This document shows, piece by piece, positions 13,806 through 27,151 of a stretch of 64,000 bases of DNA. The translations under genes were made by a program, and so were the position numbers. Under the pieces are notes generated by a model, which saw only the letters and a list, made by a program, of their open reading frames with translations, was not told where the DNA came from and ran no database searches. The stretch's first letter is position 1. The number at the start of each line of letters is the position of its first letter. The stretch comes from Plecoglossus altivelis (taxonomy: Eukaryota; Chordata; Actinopteri; Osmeriformes; Plecoglossidae). The stretch spans positions 11,461,264 to 11,525,263 of the forward strand of contig BROE01000007.1 of NCBI GenBank assembly GCA_036571765.1. Reading direction: 5' to 3'.

Positions 13806-16307
13806 CCGCTATCACCTTTGCATTTCTGCTTACTGCTGCATTTCCCTTAAGGAATACATGGCTCCAGTAACCCTACAGGTCAGTAGACCACTCTCCAGTA
13901 TTGAATGCTGTAGTGCAAGGAGACATCAGTGTTATCTATTTAACCAGATCATACAAAATACAAAATAAAGGCAAACTGCATCTTTATACTTACACTCTAA
14001 TTATATTGCTTCAACCTTCAGACAAAAGTACAACACTGCTGAATCAATTACAATCTGGTTGTCAATGAACCACACATTTTTAGTAGGGGGGGGGGACTAA
14101 GTGAGACCACAGCATAGACATCATAATGTATTGTTGAAGTGGTCTGCACTAATCGTAGCCAGGACCTGATCGATTCCTATTGTGACTGTGTTTGTGATTG
14201 CCTGCCGACCTCCCAGTCCTAATGTTTTAGTGGAGTCGGGGAAAAACCTGACCTGACTGAACAGACTGAATAGATTATTTTGTATCTTCCTCCCACGTGA
14301 AGGTTTAGAGTTTTCTCTGCTTCTTGTCTGCTCTCATCACCCTCACTAAACACTAGCCCTTGTCTTTTCATCACCTGCTTTCTGTTTTGGTTCCATTTTT
14401 ATCGTTCATAGAATTCCATGGGTAATCATGTTTGTCTCGGTACCTTGATGAACAATTGGAATTTGTCAAATGTGTCTGATTTTGCAAACACGCGTGTGAC
14501 GATTCTATTGTGATAAGAAAAGAATGTTGGTTTTCAGGGTCTTTTATTACCGAGTGCTCGCATTCCACCAAATATGGTTTTGAGGGGGTGTGTGTGGGGG
14601 CGGATGTATTGGCACAAGCCTGGTTAGCGCTACCACCTATAGAACGTTAGCGTGTGCGATGGTGGCAAACATTTGCTTTTACTATTCTGCTGTTTTCTCC
14701 CTTAATGAGGGTCTGCTCGTACAATCTGCAGGTCTCCTTTGGCTCTGCTGCAGACAGAAAGGCCTGCCAGTGAATTGGATCCGTGGTGATTAATGGAACT
14801 CAGACCTGTTAAAGAGCCGCTGTTTTCTTGTTACAGCTGAAATGTCTCCTCTTGCTGTTTTGAATGGGCCTTGTGTTGGCCAGAGGGAGCCGATGAGTGA
14901 GGAGTTTCCAGTTGCAGTCTTGGCATGTGTTAGATGCTTGTTGAGTCACATTTTATTGCCAGTAATTGATTTAGCCCTGTTGTTTGATGGTTCCAGTGTC
15001 CTGTGTAGAGCTCTGCATTATAGCCGTGATTGATGTCCAATAGGTGAGCAACTTCAGTTGAGGTCTTCAGTGTAAACATTCAAGCTGTACTATATGAATG
15101 TGCTACTTTAAATGGCTGGAGCGAGAAGACTCACCAACGAAATTGATTTCGAACATTTTTTCAACAACATTGACATGGTTAGTCTTTGCACTTCCACAGT
15201 TCTTACCTGACGTATTGTCGATTAGTCAAGCAGATCATGCAGGGTCCGGATTTACAGGGTTTGTTTGAAGGTTCAGATTATTCTTATCATAGGTTTAGAT
15301 ATTGTCAAGAGGAGAAGGACCAAATCATTTCTTCGTACTTTGTTTCAAATGAATAAGAAGCTGAAAACGTGAACTGACAGTGGACTGGACCATGGAGCAG
15401 ACAAACAGAATTGCTGCGACGCTGAATGCGATCAAGATAATCCCGTAATTTCATTGCCTTAATGTTATTTGTTGGAAATAGAACAGTATCCATGATTCAA
15501 GATGGCAGAGCTTTGTTTTTGTACGGCGTGAGGCTGTTTAAGCCTCAATGCTTTAAACCCTCACCCTCGTCTGCATTAGGACTGCTGACTCTGCTGGAAG
15601 GTAAAAGCTGGCTTGGTGTGTTTGGTGCAGTCTGCAGAGATAGGCTTGTTGTGATACTTGCTTGTCCGTTAGCTGGTTAGAGACACCCTCCCTCTGAATC
15701 CTTACGTCCAGTATGTGGTTAAAGGTCTCTAATGAGCGTTGTGTGAGGTTGCAGCCAACATGCTCTTTACTGAGCTTGTCCTTTTTGAAAGAGAGGCAAA
15801 AGAAGCGTTCTTGTTTCAGCGAGGTAAACCTTGTAGTCTGTCGTTCAGCTGACCATGAAGAGATGCACAGGGTCAAAATGTCTACAAATGATTTAGGTTA
15901 TTAAGGAGGAAATATTAAGCTGCTTTACAAGGAAGTAGGTGAGCCCTATCGCCTGTCGTCTTAGAGGCAAGTAAAAGACGATATTAAGCTCACAGCAGCC
16001 CAAAAGTCCCAAAAGTCTACAGCGTGGATTACAGCTGATGTTACCGTGGTGACGTGGGACTGTGTGACATGTGTGCACCTGACAGGAACTATATTTGGAA
16101 AGATGATACTTGAAAGATATGAATGAAAAAAGATACTTTCCTGGCAAGTTGCCATCTCACAGAGTCCTTTTAGCTGGGTCTCTATATTGACCAAAAGGGT
16201 GTGTTTGTGATTGGTCAAAGTGAGAGACCGGGGAAGTTATGACTCAACAGCTTTTATCAGAGTTATTTGTAAATCTTCAGTGCACTCGTGTCTTCATTCC
16301 CTTTATG

Positions 16308-16378
16308 TCTCACACACACACACACTCTTACACAAACAAACTCTCACACACACTCATACACACACACTTTCTCTCTCC

Positions 16379-16455
<77 letters not shown>

Positions 16456-16593
16456 AAACTCTCTCTTACACACACACACACTCACTTTCTCTCTCTCACA
16501 CCCACTCTCTATCTCTCTCTCTCTTTCTCTCTCACACACACACACACACACACTCTCTCACATACACACACACACACTCTCTCTCTCTCTCTG

Positions 16594-16653
<60 letters not shown>

Positions 16654-16657
16654 ACAT
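16308..16657 (+). repeat. Compound (CA)n / (CT)n microsatellite
   Basis: Alternating blocks of CA and CT dinucleotides over about 350 bp, including an almost uninterrupted CT run at about 16383-16431 and a long CA run at about 16607-16648. Open frames read as Ser-Leu or His-Thr runs and are artefacts. Confidence 0.95.
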
Positions 16658-17649
16658 ATAACCCTTACCCTGTACTTGGTGTAAGCCTCTGATCCTGTCT
16701 GTAACCCTTCACCTCTGATCCTGCCTGTCTGTGCTTGATCAGACAGTGTCTGGGTGCTCTCTCAGTCCTTCCTCTTACCTTTGGCCCACACTCAGGCCCA
16801 CACTCAGGCCCACAGCGTGCAATGAAGCTAATGGAAGTCTGCTGGGGAACAAGGCAGGAATCAAAGGGAACTTCACTGTTCCTTGTTCTGTTGAGCGTGT
16901 GCGATGTTTCACGGGCATTATTGTGTATTACAACATTTAGCAAATTAAAACAGGCTTTACTGTATGTGCAGCACGCGCTCTTTAGACTCCTGTTTTGTAG
17001 ACTCTGTCGTCCTCTTCGATGTTTCAAAACGGTAGATGGCGTGTCTGTTATCCTTCTACTATGATGTAAGCAGATCAGAATGCTTTTAGACATCTCAGCA
17101 GGACTTCAGCATTGTCACCGCAGGCACAGGCTCTTCACTGCTCCTCTTAACAGCATTAAAGCATATCGCACAAGGCTCTTAATACATTGCATTATCTTCA
17201 AGTCTTGTCATTAAATATACTCTGGGTCTCCATTTGGGAGCTAATCTTAATTTAAATGAGCCGGTTTTTAAAAGCCTAACAAACCCTTAAAATGTTTTGT
17301 GTATCCTCAATAATAACACACCACATGCACTTATAGTCATTAAACGTGGTGCATTGTGCATTTAGGGTGCAATTATACACAGCATATACAACATTTACTG
17401 GATGGTAATGCATTTGCATCATGTATAGTATTACAAAATATATACGCCAACTCCTGGAAAGTTGTCCCCAGTCAAATTCAACACCTATGCAGGATTTCTC
17501 TGCTCACTCAAGTGCTGTACAGTTTTACTGCATGTTCACGCAACAGAGGCACATGTTTGTGCTCAGTTTCCCCCTTCTGTTCCCTCTGTGCCTGCAAACG
17601 CAGCTTCAAACTCCTACCACACACGACACCACATTTCACACAGAGTAGG

Positions 17650-18045
17650 AAGAGCCAGCCGGTCCTGCTCTACCGATTGGTTGGGGACGTATTCAGGGGG
17701 CGGAGCTCGGTGCAGCATTGCCGGCAGGGCAGGTTGGGCAGGGGAGGCAGCCAGTAGTAGTTTGTCAGCTCCACAGTCTTGCTGCTGCAGGGGGGGAGGA
17801 AGGAAGGAGACCAGGAAGGAAGAGACAGACTATGTCATGTGGGGAGGCAGACATGCCAGTATGGACGAGCGCACTGATATCAGAGGAGCGGTGAGTGTGA
17901 GATAACGGAAGGAAGAGGAGAGATGGCTGGGAGGAGAGGATGAGGAAGGATAGAGGTTTGTCTCTCTGTGTGGCTTCTTCAGCCACTGCCTCTCTCCAGC
18001 GTCTGTTGGCTTCTGTGCGCTCGCTGAGTAGAAAGCATCGCTAAG
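17650..18045 (+). promoter_or_regulatory. Candidate psd upstream promoter and non-coding first exon
   Basis: A GC-richer island holds an inverted CCAAT box (GATTGG, about 17674-17679) and a GC box (GGGGGCGGAG, about 17697-17706). It is followed by purine-rich leader-like sequence and a donor-like CTAAG|GTAACA at 18045/18046. The coding exon of psd begins after a clear acceptor at 22232-22233 that lies in 5' UTR, so at least one upstream non-coding exon must exist; this is the best candidate I see. The start site is not determinable by eye. Confidence 0.4.
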
Positions 18046-21000
18046 GTAACAGAAAGGAGATGAGGATGTCCATGTCGTTTTTCTACAACTTAAGTGTGTG
18101 TGTGTCAGAGAGAGTACCTGTGTGTGTGTGTGTTTGTGTATGTGAGTGTCTGTGTACTTGCATGCATGCGTGTGTGTCAGTTTGTGAGGGCGTAATAGTG
18201 AGCGGTTGGTTTGCATCACTGGTCTGTATATGATGACATGTCAAAGCATGCACTACCGCACATTTTCAGTCATTCCCTATGTGACAGATAATGCTGTCAA
18301 TTACACAACTTGTTCCACCTGTTTCAATGTAGCAGGATACTTACTTGACGGAGCTGTTTGGCAAGTGTTCAGAGTCTAATGTGCATTTCAAGGAGAATAT
18401 AATATCTATGATCATGACTGTGCGTAAGTTCTCTCTGAACACTGCTCAAATACTATATTGCAATGAGACGTGTCTGACAATTTTCTCTTCGTTTTTCTGT
18501 GAGGAGTTTTGTTAACTGACCGTGTACTTGACTTATCGAAGGTGTCTCAATGTGTTTTGCATCGGCTAGAGTCCAGATAACCATAGTTACTCTATATCAG
18601 AGGCAGTGGCTTGCGTCCTCTCATCTGTGAAGCACAGACAGCCTCCGCAGGTCGCTCATACTTAGCAGGGTTGAGATATCAGACCTAAATCCCTCCCCAG
18701 GAAACAGCTGTTTCTAACCTACTGATAACAACTATCATATCTCCCCTTTTTGACTGAGAAAATGTGGTGTTGTGTTATGTACACGTAGATCCTGGAAGAC
18801 CCAGGTCTCCCTGCTGGCCTCCTTTCCACCCTCTAAGGACCAGGCTGTTGTTTTTATCGCACTCTAAACGGGTACATGGAAAGAAAGAACACCAAAACAC
18901 AACGTGATGAAAGACCGAGTGAAGTGGACGGTAGATGCTAGTCAGCGTCTTTAACTCCAATGAAAGGTCGCCAATGACTCGCCTTCATCACGGAGAGTTT
19001 GCCACAGCTCTGAAATATGATCTCCCTGTTAATAGTGGTGCTTCTGTAGGAACCGTTAGGAGAAGTGTATAGCACTACCTCTGTCGTTACAAAGTGAACA
19101 CGGTAGAACTAATCATCAAATACCTTTGTAAGTAATTCGGAGACGTGGGGATGTTTTTTATACCTGTCGTCCTGCAGTTCTGGAACAAGGATTCAGCCGT
19201 GTCATTCTAAGAGCTGGGTTCATCCTTAGTCACCACAAGGTCGTAAGCAGCTTTTCATATGGTTCTGGATGAGAGTGCAGATGGAAAGCTACCAGAAGAC
19301 GCACACATACTCACAAGCACACACAGACACACGCACAAAAGCATCCTCACACAAGTACAGATTTGTGTGGTTGCACTGCATGAGTCACAGGCCCGAAGTC
19401 TTTGTCAGGGGATGTCGTAAAAGACTGTTGAATGTATGCGAGTTAGATGTCCTTGTATCGACTCCCTCCAAAGTCATCCGTATTAATGTGAAGGATAGTT
19501 TTTCTTGGCTGCCTTGCAATAGGAAGTTCTTCCTTTTTAGGAAGATTTTCCCATAGTTGTATTTTAGGGTTAGGGTTAGGGTTAGTGAGTATTTTGATGT
19601 TCATTGGTTTGACAGGGTGCATTGGATTCGACTAAGCAGCGCCTTCCTCAGAATGTGCCTTTAATTAATACTACTGAATATTATGAATCTTGTTTGAATT
19701 CTGAATGAATCCATTACTATTTAATAAAAAAGAGACTGGAAATAGCATGTGGCCTAAAATATGAGCAAGGAACTCGCTGTACTTTCGGCCTCGAACATTC
19801 TCAAAATCTACTGTCAAACCGGCTCTCCGCTGCATTTGAACCAACACAGCACATGTAACACTTGCCTTGCTGCTGAAATCATAGCTGGCTAAGACTAGCA
19901 ACTCAGCCTGGGGCTAATATTAGCATGCCCACCATCTTATTCCAAGAGCTAATATTAGTGTCGTCCTGCATGGGCTCAGGCTTAATTATCGGTGTGATTT
20001 GACTCATAAACACACATCCCGATGCCTTGCGGGCTGATTGGCTGGACCGGTGTCACATCCACCTGGTTCCTTGGTCCTCTGCTACTCCTTTCCCTCTCAT
20101 ACACGTCTTGTGTTTGCACGCACGTTTGAAAAAGGCTTTCTTTGTTGCCATGGATAACCAAAATGGAGGAGAAATCCATAAAGACCAAAAGACAAACACA
20201 ATTATTTCATCCCGTCGATATCCTACACCTCATATAAAGTTTGATTCCTGACTTTCTTGAATTTCCCCTAAAATACTCCTTTAAAAAACCCAATTTCTCA
20301 TTGGTTTTTCTCCCTAAATACGTTGTGAAAAGTGACGTACACGCACAGATATTTACAGCACTGGAATCAGTCAACATTGGTGAGCAGTAATGACCTGCTT
20401 CTGTTGAACCTCCTGGCGCCCCAGTTGAGCGTGTGTTACTGGAGAGCGCTCGTAGAGCGCCAACGCCGGTGCCAAGTTGGCCAACTATCAGGGGACGTCC
20501 AAGACAGAGCGGCTCAGACGAGCAGTCGAGCAGCAGGACGAGCGTCAGAGCCCGACACGCCGTCTTGAGTTGCGTTGTCAACGTGAGCGTACTGTAATCC
20601 TGTTACTGTTCCCGACGGCAAACCTCCCTGTAAATCTCCTCACTGATCACTCTGGCAGCTCGCCACCCTCTCTCTCACCCACATATTTCATGTACTGTAT
20701 TTCTCCAGCTCTTTTTCTCCTTTCTTTCCTGTCTTCCGCCCGTCTCTGATGATGAAGGGATGGATAACAGCACATGGATGAGGTTCAGGTTCCTCAGGTT
20801 CCTCCGATTCCTCAGGCGGCTGAAGGCTTTTAGCCTGTGTCTCTGGGGAGCTGCAAACACGACAGATAGCTTCACTAATCTTGCAGTAGCTTTCTAAAAT
20901 CATCCACGACAGGAGTGGACACATTCATGCCATTGGTCCGAGGAGATGATCTGAGCCCATAAGGGGATAGTGACTATGAGCTAAATACATCATTTCAATG

Positions 21001-22233
21001 TTTTAATGATGACATGACATCAAGTCTGGAGAAATAAAAAACGATGTCCCAGAATCCTTGGTTGCCTTCCTGTCTGCATCAATGTCAATCTGGTTCCCTT
21101 CAAAGAACATCAAACCGTCATAAAAAAATAAGACAAAATCTCTATGACACGCCTTGTCAGATGGGTACTGTGCTTTGCTTTGATTGGTTGCATTCAGTGT
21201 TTAACGAAGGCAGAGCACGAGTGTCTAAGATCCTTTGCAAGCGCCAAAGTGAACAGCACCAATCAGAACGTCTGCAAGTGTAAAGAAACATAAGAGCAAG
21301 CCAAGGGGAACTTCCTGCTTCACGCCTTCACAGGGCTGCGCCTAAATATCCCTCTTAATGTCATGAAATCCACATGGCTATTTAAACATATCCCACAAGT
21401 AAAAGTGTCTAAATTTCATACAGAGTCACAGGTCATTCATTATGGTGATTACATCATATGCTGAGTGTAAAATGTGGAAATAATACTGATAGGAAATAAT
21501 GCCTCATATCTCTGATCTGTTCTTGTTGAAAGGTTTTGTTGGTGACTCAATGGCCCACCTTAAGGATAGACAATAGACAGATGGTCATCTTCAGTACCAT
21601 TAGCTGATCAGGATCTGTGTCTCTTCCATTCAGAAGGATAGAGTGCTCACCTGATGAGCAGTGGAAAGGGGAGAGAGTGCTTGTGCGGTCTGGGTCTGAC
21701 TCACTGTGGCTTTTAGTCATCAGGAAAAGCAGATTCTACCTCCTTTGACTAAGACTGACTGCTGCTCGGGACGGTGAGACGTAAGGAATCTTCTGTCTAG
21801 GGCAGTGAAGCCATTCACTACGGCCTTGTGTTGTGCTTTGTTTGAAGACGTAGGTAATGATATGTCTTTACTGTCAAGATGAGTCTATATTAAGGGTGTG
21901 CTTTGTTTGCAGTATCTGAGTGGTGATGTGCTTGCGCGGACATGTATGTGTGAGCGAGCGTGTGTGTTCAGAACAGTGCATTGCAGAACACATTTGCTGA
22001 GCGCTCGTAGCTACATTAGACAAGCTACAAGGATTATGGATGGGATCAGATTACCTTTCTAGGTCAGATATTAAGATATAAAGATATTTACTACCTGTGT
22101 GCTAATGCTTATCGCACTAATTCCTTAACTATATAAGTCCTTATGGGCGGTGAAATTCATACTGTAAACAATACATGGGAACTATCTGGGAAATGTTTTA
22201 CATAAATAACTTTCTCCTTCTTCTCTCTCCCAG
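18046..22233 (+). other. Probable first (5' UTR) intron of psd
   Basis: No coding signal. It contains an imperfect GT repeat at about 18098-18180 and three TTAGGG units at about 19565-19584, and ends in a pyrimidine-rich tract with CAG at 22231-22233. It would be an intron only if the first exon really lies near 17.7-18.0 kb. Confidence 0.4.
19565..19584 (+). repeat. Interstitial telomere-like repeat
   Basis: Three consecutive TTAGGG units followed by TTAG. Too short to be more than a small interstitial telomeric motif, and also common inside dispersed fish repeats. Confidence 0.8.
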
Positions 22234-22552
22234 GTATGAATAGACAGCTGTTGTGAACACCCCATGTGCCTGATTGTCCTCTGCTGACACAGCCTGTGTG
22301 TATCGACTATTTCCAGCCAGCCTGTCTAGTAAGGTAGAAAAGACTGACGCCACAAAAATACACTAGCAGTGATACCAACAGCAGGATTCAAGCAACAAAC
22401 AAACAAGCGTGCAAACAAACAAAGACAAAGTAAATGGTGTCAATCTCTTCCTCCCTCGTTCTCTTTCTCCCTTTCTTTTGATCAGTCTAGTCTTTTCTCT
22501 CTTCTTCACGACTCTCTCTCGCTCTGCCCCGGTGATGTGCTGAGTTGAGGTC
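22234..22552 (+). other. psd: psd 5' UTR part of the first coding exon
   Basis: It follows the acceptor CAG at 22231-22233. An in-frame TGA twelve bases before the ATG at 22553 closes the frame, so the coding sequence cannot extend upstream within this exon. Confidence 0.7.
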
Positions 22553-24792
22553 ATGTCCCAATCTGGAAAGGTCCTTCATCTGTATGTGGAGGTAAGGCCG
22601 GCCCCAGAGCATGATGGGAAGGGGGACTGTGGAGAGGGGGCTGGGAGTGAGTCACCCCGAGCACCAGCGAAGGACGGAGCTGCACAGCTCCTGTCTCAGC
22701 TTTCCTGCCAGACCACCTGCCAGACTCCCACCAACACTCCCTCCTCTAACCCTCCTCAGCATCTGGTCCAGGATTCCACTCACACCCAGTCTCCCTCCAG
22801 ACACACAGTGAGCTTTCAGCTCCGCCAAGGCAACGGCACTCCATCTCCCAGCATCCCTCAGCGGCAGGGTTCCACGCGTGAGGGCGGCTCTGTCACCAGC
22901 TCGCCAGCATCTTCCGGGAAGGTGGCTGCCCTTCACGCGCCCGTCAGCGGCAAGACGTTCGGCGAGGAAGTAGCGAACGATGGGAAGCATTCTGTGGTCA
23001 CCTTCAGCTACATTGAGAAGGCCAACGTGAAGAAGGTGGAAAGCCCTCGGACAGCAATATGCCAGAGAGGGTCCAGAGAGGAAAGATCCACCCCCTCCCA
23101 CATCCGAAAGAGGTTCAGTGATCCTGTGTGGTTCGGGAGCCCTGACTCCTCTTGCAATTCCAGCCCCAAGCTGGCCTTCCGGCAGCAGGGCTCCCCCAGC
23201 CTCCGTCGCCCCTCGCTGGATCCCATCGGCAGGGCGGCCACCCAGAGGGCCCTGATGGAGTTTGGTTCCCCCCTGCTTAGGAGCAAGATTGCCCACGGCG
23301 GGCTGCAGTCCTGCCAGGACCAGCAGGTTCGCTGTCAGTCCTGGGGTGGTTCGCCCGTCCAACGCAAGAGCAACGCCTGCAAGTTCCTAAATAACCATGC
23401 AGATACGGAGAGGAACAGGGCCAGTTGCGGCCTACCCAGGAGCCCAGCCTCCGATCAGCTTTCCTCCCATGCCAGGCAGTCTGCTCTGAACATATCTCCT
23501 AAATCTAGGCCCAGGTCTTGTGTTGGATCGCATAGTCCCCTTCACTGGCTATGTCAGGACAGAGGAGTGGTAGGGAGTCCTGCCACTAAGAGACATGTGC
23601 ACAAACCATGTAGCAGTAATACTCCACCTCAGGGTGCAATACATCAACTTGGCAATACTCTAATGGAAGGAATGAACCAGCTAAGTGGCAGTAAACTGTC
23701 CTCCCCAGCTCATAGCCCTGAGGTAGCCCGTAGGCTAGCAGAAGAGGCTACCAAAGTGTCCTCTATCTTATCTGAGGTAAGAAGATCCTCATTGCACAAT
23801 GCTTTAAGTGAACTGGAGAGTTCGAACTCGAGGAATATTTCTGGAATCCAGGACAGTTCCTCCACAAATGCACAAAGACAGCAGCAGACAGTCAAGATGA
23901 ACATCCCTTTAAACAGCCAACACACGCCAGCATCTGACAACAGCGATTCTCACCAGCCTGCAAAGTCCCTGTCACTGTCACATAACATGAGTTCACCAAC
24001 CAATCACGAGACACATCAACAGGAGGGGCCAGCCCAGCATCAAAACCCTATCCTGCCAGAGACAGTCTGGGCTTGGTCCCCTGCCCTACCCTCACGCTTC
24101 TTACGCCCTTCCCACTCTCCTTCTGAGATCAACTCACCAATGAGAGACCCCAGGCTACTAAGGGAGGAGCTTACGCTCACAGACAGCCCCACCCTCCACC
24201 GCCGCCAGCCTCCACAGTACACCGGAGATTGTTGGTCCTCCCGGGGGAACAGCAAGGGCGACCTGGACTGCTACGACAGGGGTGACTGTGCTGAACTGGC
24301 CCGCAGGCTCTTCATAGGCCAGAGCGTCGAGGAGGCTCCAGTCAGCTGGACCTCGAGGCAGGACTGGGGCCACCTGGAGGCCGAGACCAGCCCCAGCCGG
24401 AGCCCCAGCCCCAGCCGGAGCCCCAGCCCTGGCCCTGTGCAGGAACAGCAGGCCCTGAGCCCCATGGCTCGGAAACGGGCAGAGCAGAGAAGGAGGGAGG
24501 TCCTGCTCCTTGGTCCTGTGGTGCTGGACTCTCCGGAGGAGGACGAGGGCTGCGACGGAGATGTAGCGGGTGGCTATGAGGTGGGGCAGCAGCCAGGCCT
24601 GCTGAGGGTGGAGGAAGCTCCGGAGGGGGAGCAGAACGGGGCTGTAGGCTCGTCCTCCCGGAGCTCCAGTGGGGTGACAGGAAGCCTTGGGGACAGGGAC
24701 TGCGTGTCTCCAGAGTCCAGCCAGTCCAGCCACCAGAGCAACGAGACCGGAGCAGTCACCTCAGGAATACAGGTGAACAGTGGACAGAGATG

Positions 24793-24846
<54 letters not shown>

Positions 24847-25915
24847 AGGAGAAGTTAAGAATCAAAAAGTGCCAAACATGCTAGTTTAGAACAATTCATA
24901 ACTATGATTATCACGTTAAATGATTGCCGTTATTCACCTGTGTTTGTGTCTGAGAAGACGGACAGTGGCTCGGCCATGCCTGGACCCTCGCTCCACTCCC
25001 AGAGAATAGCCCGAGCGAAGTGGGAGTTTTTATTTGGCACCCCGTCTGAAGAGAGGACCAGCAGGGGGGAGAAAAGTGAGAACTCTGAAACAGGCTCCAC
25101 TCATCACTCCTTAATCTCAGTGAAACTCAGCACATGTTGGACGCTGTAGCCATTTGCTATTCCTACAATGCCTTCAGTCATTCGGTTGAATCGTACAACA
25201 GCCTGATTGAAATGTGAAAATCTGAAAATACTTACTAACCAATGATGGAACCAACTATGAAAGTACCTATGAGCACTTTATATAACAATATAATTACAAA
25301 GAATCTGAGTTCACAGTACTTAGTAAGTCAACAGTATGTGTTTCCGCCACTGCAGATACCCAGGAAGCCTCCACAGCGCCTCCCAGTGGCAACTCTAGCG
25401 AATCTCCCACCCCGACTCCTCCCTCCTCCCTGGCCCTCATATCAGCCAATCACGACGTGCAGCACGTGGAGGTGGAGCTGGTGACTCCGCCCCCGGCGGC
25501 GGCAGGCATGTCGCCGAAGACGGGCATCATCCGGAGGACACTCAAGTATTCGGAGACCGACCTGGACGCGGTGCCCCTTCGCTGCTACCGCGAGACGGAC
25601 ATCGACGAGGTGCTATTGGCCGAGCAAGAGGATGCCGACTCTGCGTTTGGGAGTAACCGTAGCGTTGTGGGCACCTCAGGGACGGACAGTAGCCCCCTCG
25701 GCGGCATCTTCTACGAGAGGACGGAGGGGGAGGAAGGAGAGAGGCCTGAAGGGGAGGAGGATGAGGAGGATGATGAGGAGGAGGATGAGGAGGATGATGA
25801 TGAGGAGGAGGTAGTGAGCTGGGCCAGTGTGAGAATGCAGGGGGACTCCAGGAAGAGGATGTACGCTGGTCTGGTGGAGCAGGAGGTGTTTAGCCAGCTA
25901 CTGAGGAGGTGAGAC

Positions 25916-25946
<31 letters not shown>

Positions 25947-27113
25947 TACACACCTCCAATCATACACAATACACAATCGAGGGCGTCCAATGTTGTTTCA
26001 CGACCAACAGGTCTATTAAAAATCTATTAGAAATGTGAGGACGTAATCTAACGTGAACCTAACACCAACATTGTCTGTAATCTAACACCAACAATGTCCC
26101 TCTGAATGGAATAAAGCAGCCATCGATAAAGATAAGAAATCGATGTGTAACTTGTACCGTCATGTTTCTTTAGAGGGAAAACAATTTGTTGATAACTTTG
26201 TGTTTACACCTATAGGAAATCTCTTGAAATATAGATATCAATCTACAAAAACAGCTGTACTCGCTTTCAAAAAATGGCATTGGGAAATCCTGTTACAACC
26301 GACTTTAAAACATATCAGTAGTTCTAACATAGTAACTTTCTTCCCCTGTCTTCCCAGACCCTTGGATGATGTCTTCAACACCCACCCTGCCTTGAAGTCA
26401 CCTATCCTGGTGACCGGACCTCGCCGTACCTCAGAAGACTCCTTCAGCCGCCACTTCGAGAGCATCATGGAGTCCCACCGTGCCAAGGGGACGTCGTACA
26501 GTAGCCTGGACTGCGAGGAACTCCTGACCTCCAGCACGCAGACCATCCTGACCTTTGACCTCCCCACGCTTACCCCGGAGATCCAGGGTCAGATCTGCCA
26601 GAGCGCCAGGCAGATTGTCCAGCTCAGCTTTGCCCCCCTGGCCCACTGCGAGAGGCCAAGCCTGTCGGATTCCATCCTGACGGTGACAGGGGACTCGGAC
26701 GCCACACGCGCTCCTTCCAGCGAGCGGCTGAGCAGCGGCTCGGACGACACGCCCCACAGAGGGGGCAGGGAAGGGGCGCACCTGGGACACAGCTGGCACA
26801 GCAACCCCTCTTTCTCCTTTCCCAGGTCAGTGGGTTTGAACAGGCCAATAGACTGTTAGCGTCTGGACTAGCCAATGGACAAAGACTCTTTAGACTGTGA
26901 TTGCACCATAAGAGTCCTGCCTCACCCTGTCAGACGGGGAGGCTTCGTGGACAGTAGCCTTTTCCAGTCTTCAGTATTCCGAGTCAGAGCCACCTATAAG
27001 TCTCTGGTCTGGTGGCATACTGGCACTGCAGTGCAACAGCAGGAGTTAGTGAAGGTCATTGGGAGTGTGGTTTCCCTGATGGCACGTTGAGTGGAGGTTT
27101 GAGTGAGTGTGTG

Positions 27114-27151
<38 letters not shown>

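Larger units (their letters stand above)
10401..17640. other. Intergenic region between divergent elovl6-like and psd genes
   Basis: I find no protein gene here. Contents I can name are a 15-bp-period tandem array at about 13340-13408, a (CA)n tract at 13736-13801, G-runs near 14090, and the large CA/CT block at 16308-16657. Open frames across the microsatellites are repeat artefacts. The two genes are transcribed away from each other, so the region may hold control elements for both. Confidence 0.55.

Noticed and set aside
16211..16692. Overlapping 130-157-codon frames rich in Ser-Leu and His-Thr
   Set aside because: Translated CA and CT microsatellites, open in several frames at once.
22652..23362. 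236-codon minus-strand frame across the psd first coding exon
   Set aside because: Antisense shadow of a GC-rich real exon; psd frame is supported by splice phase and downstream domains.
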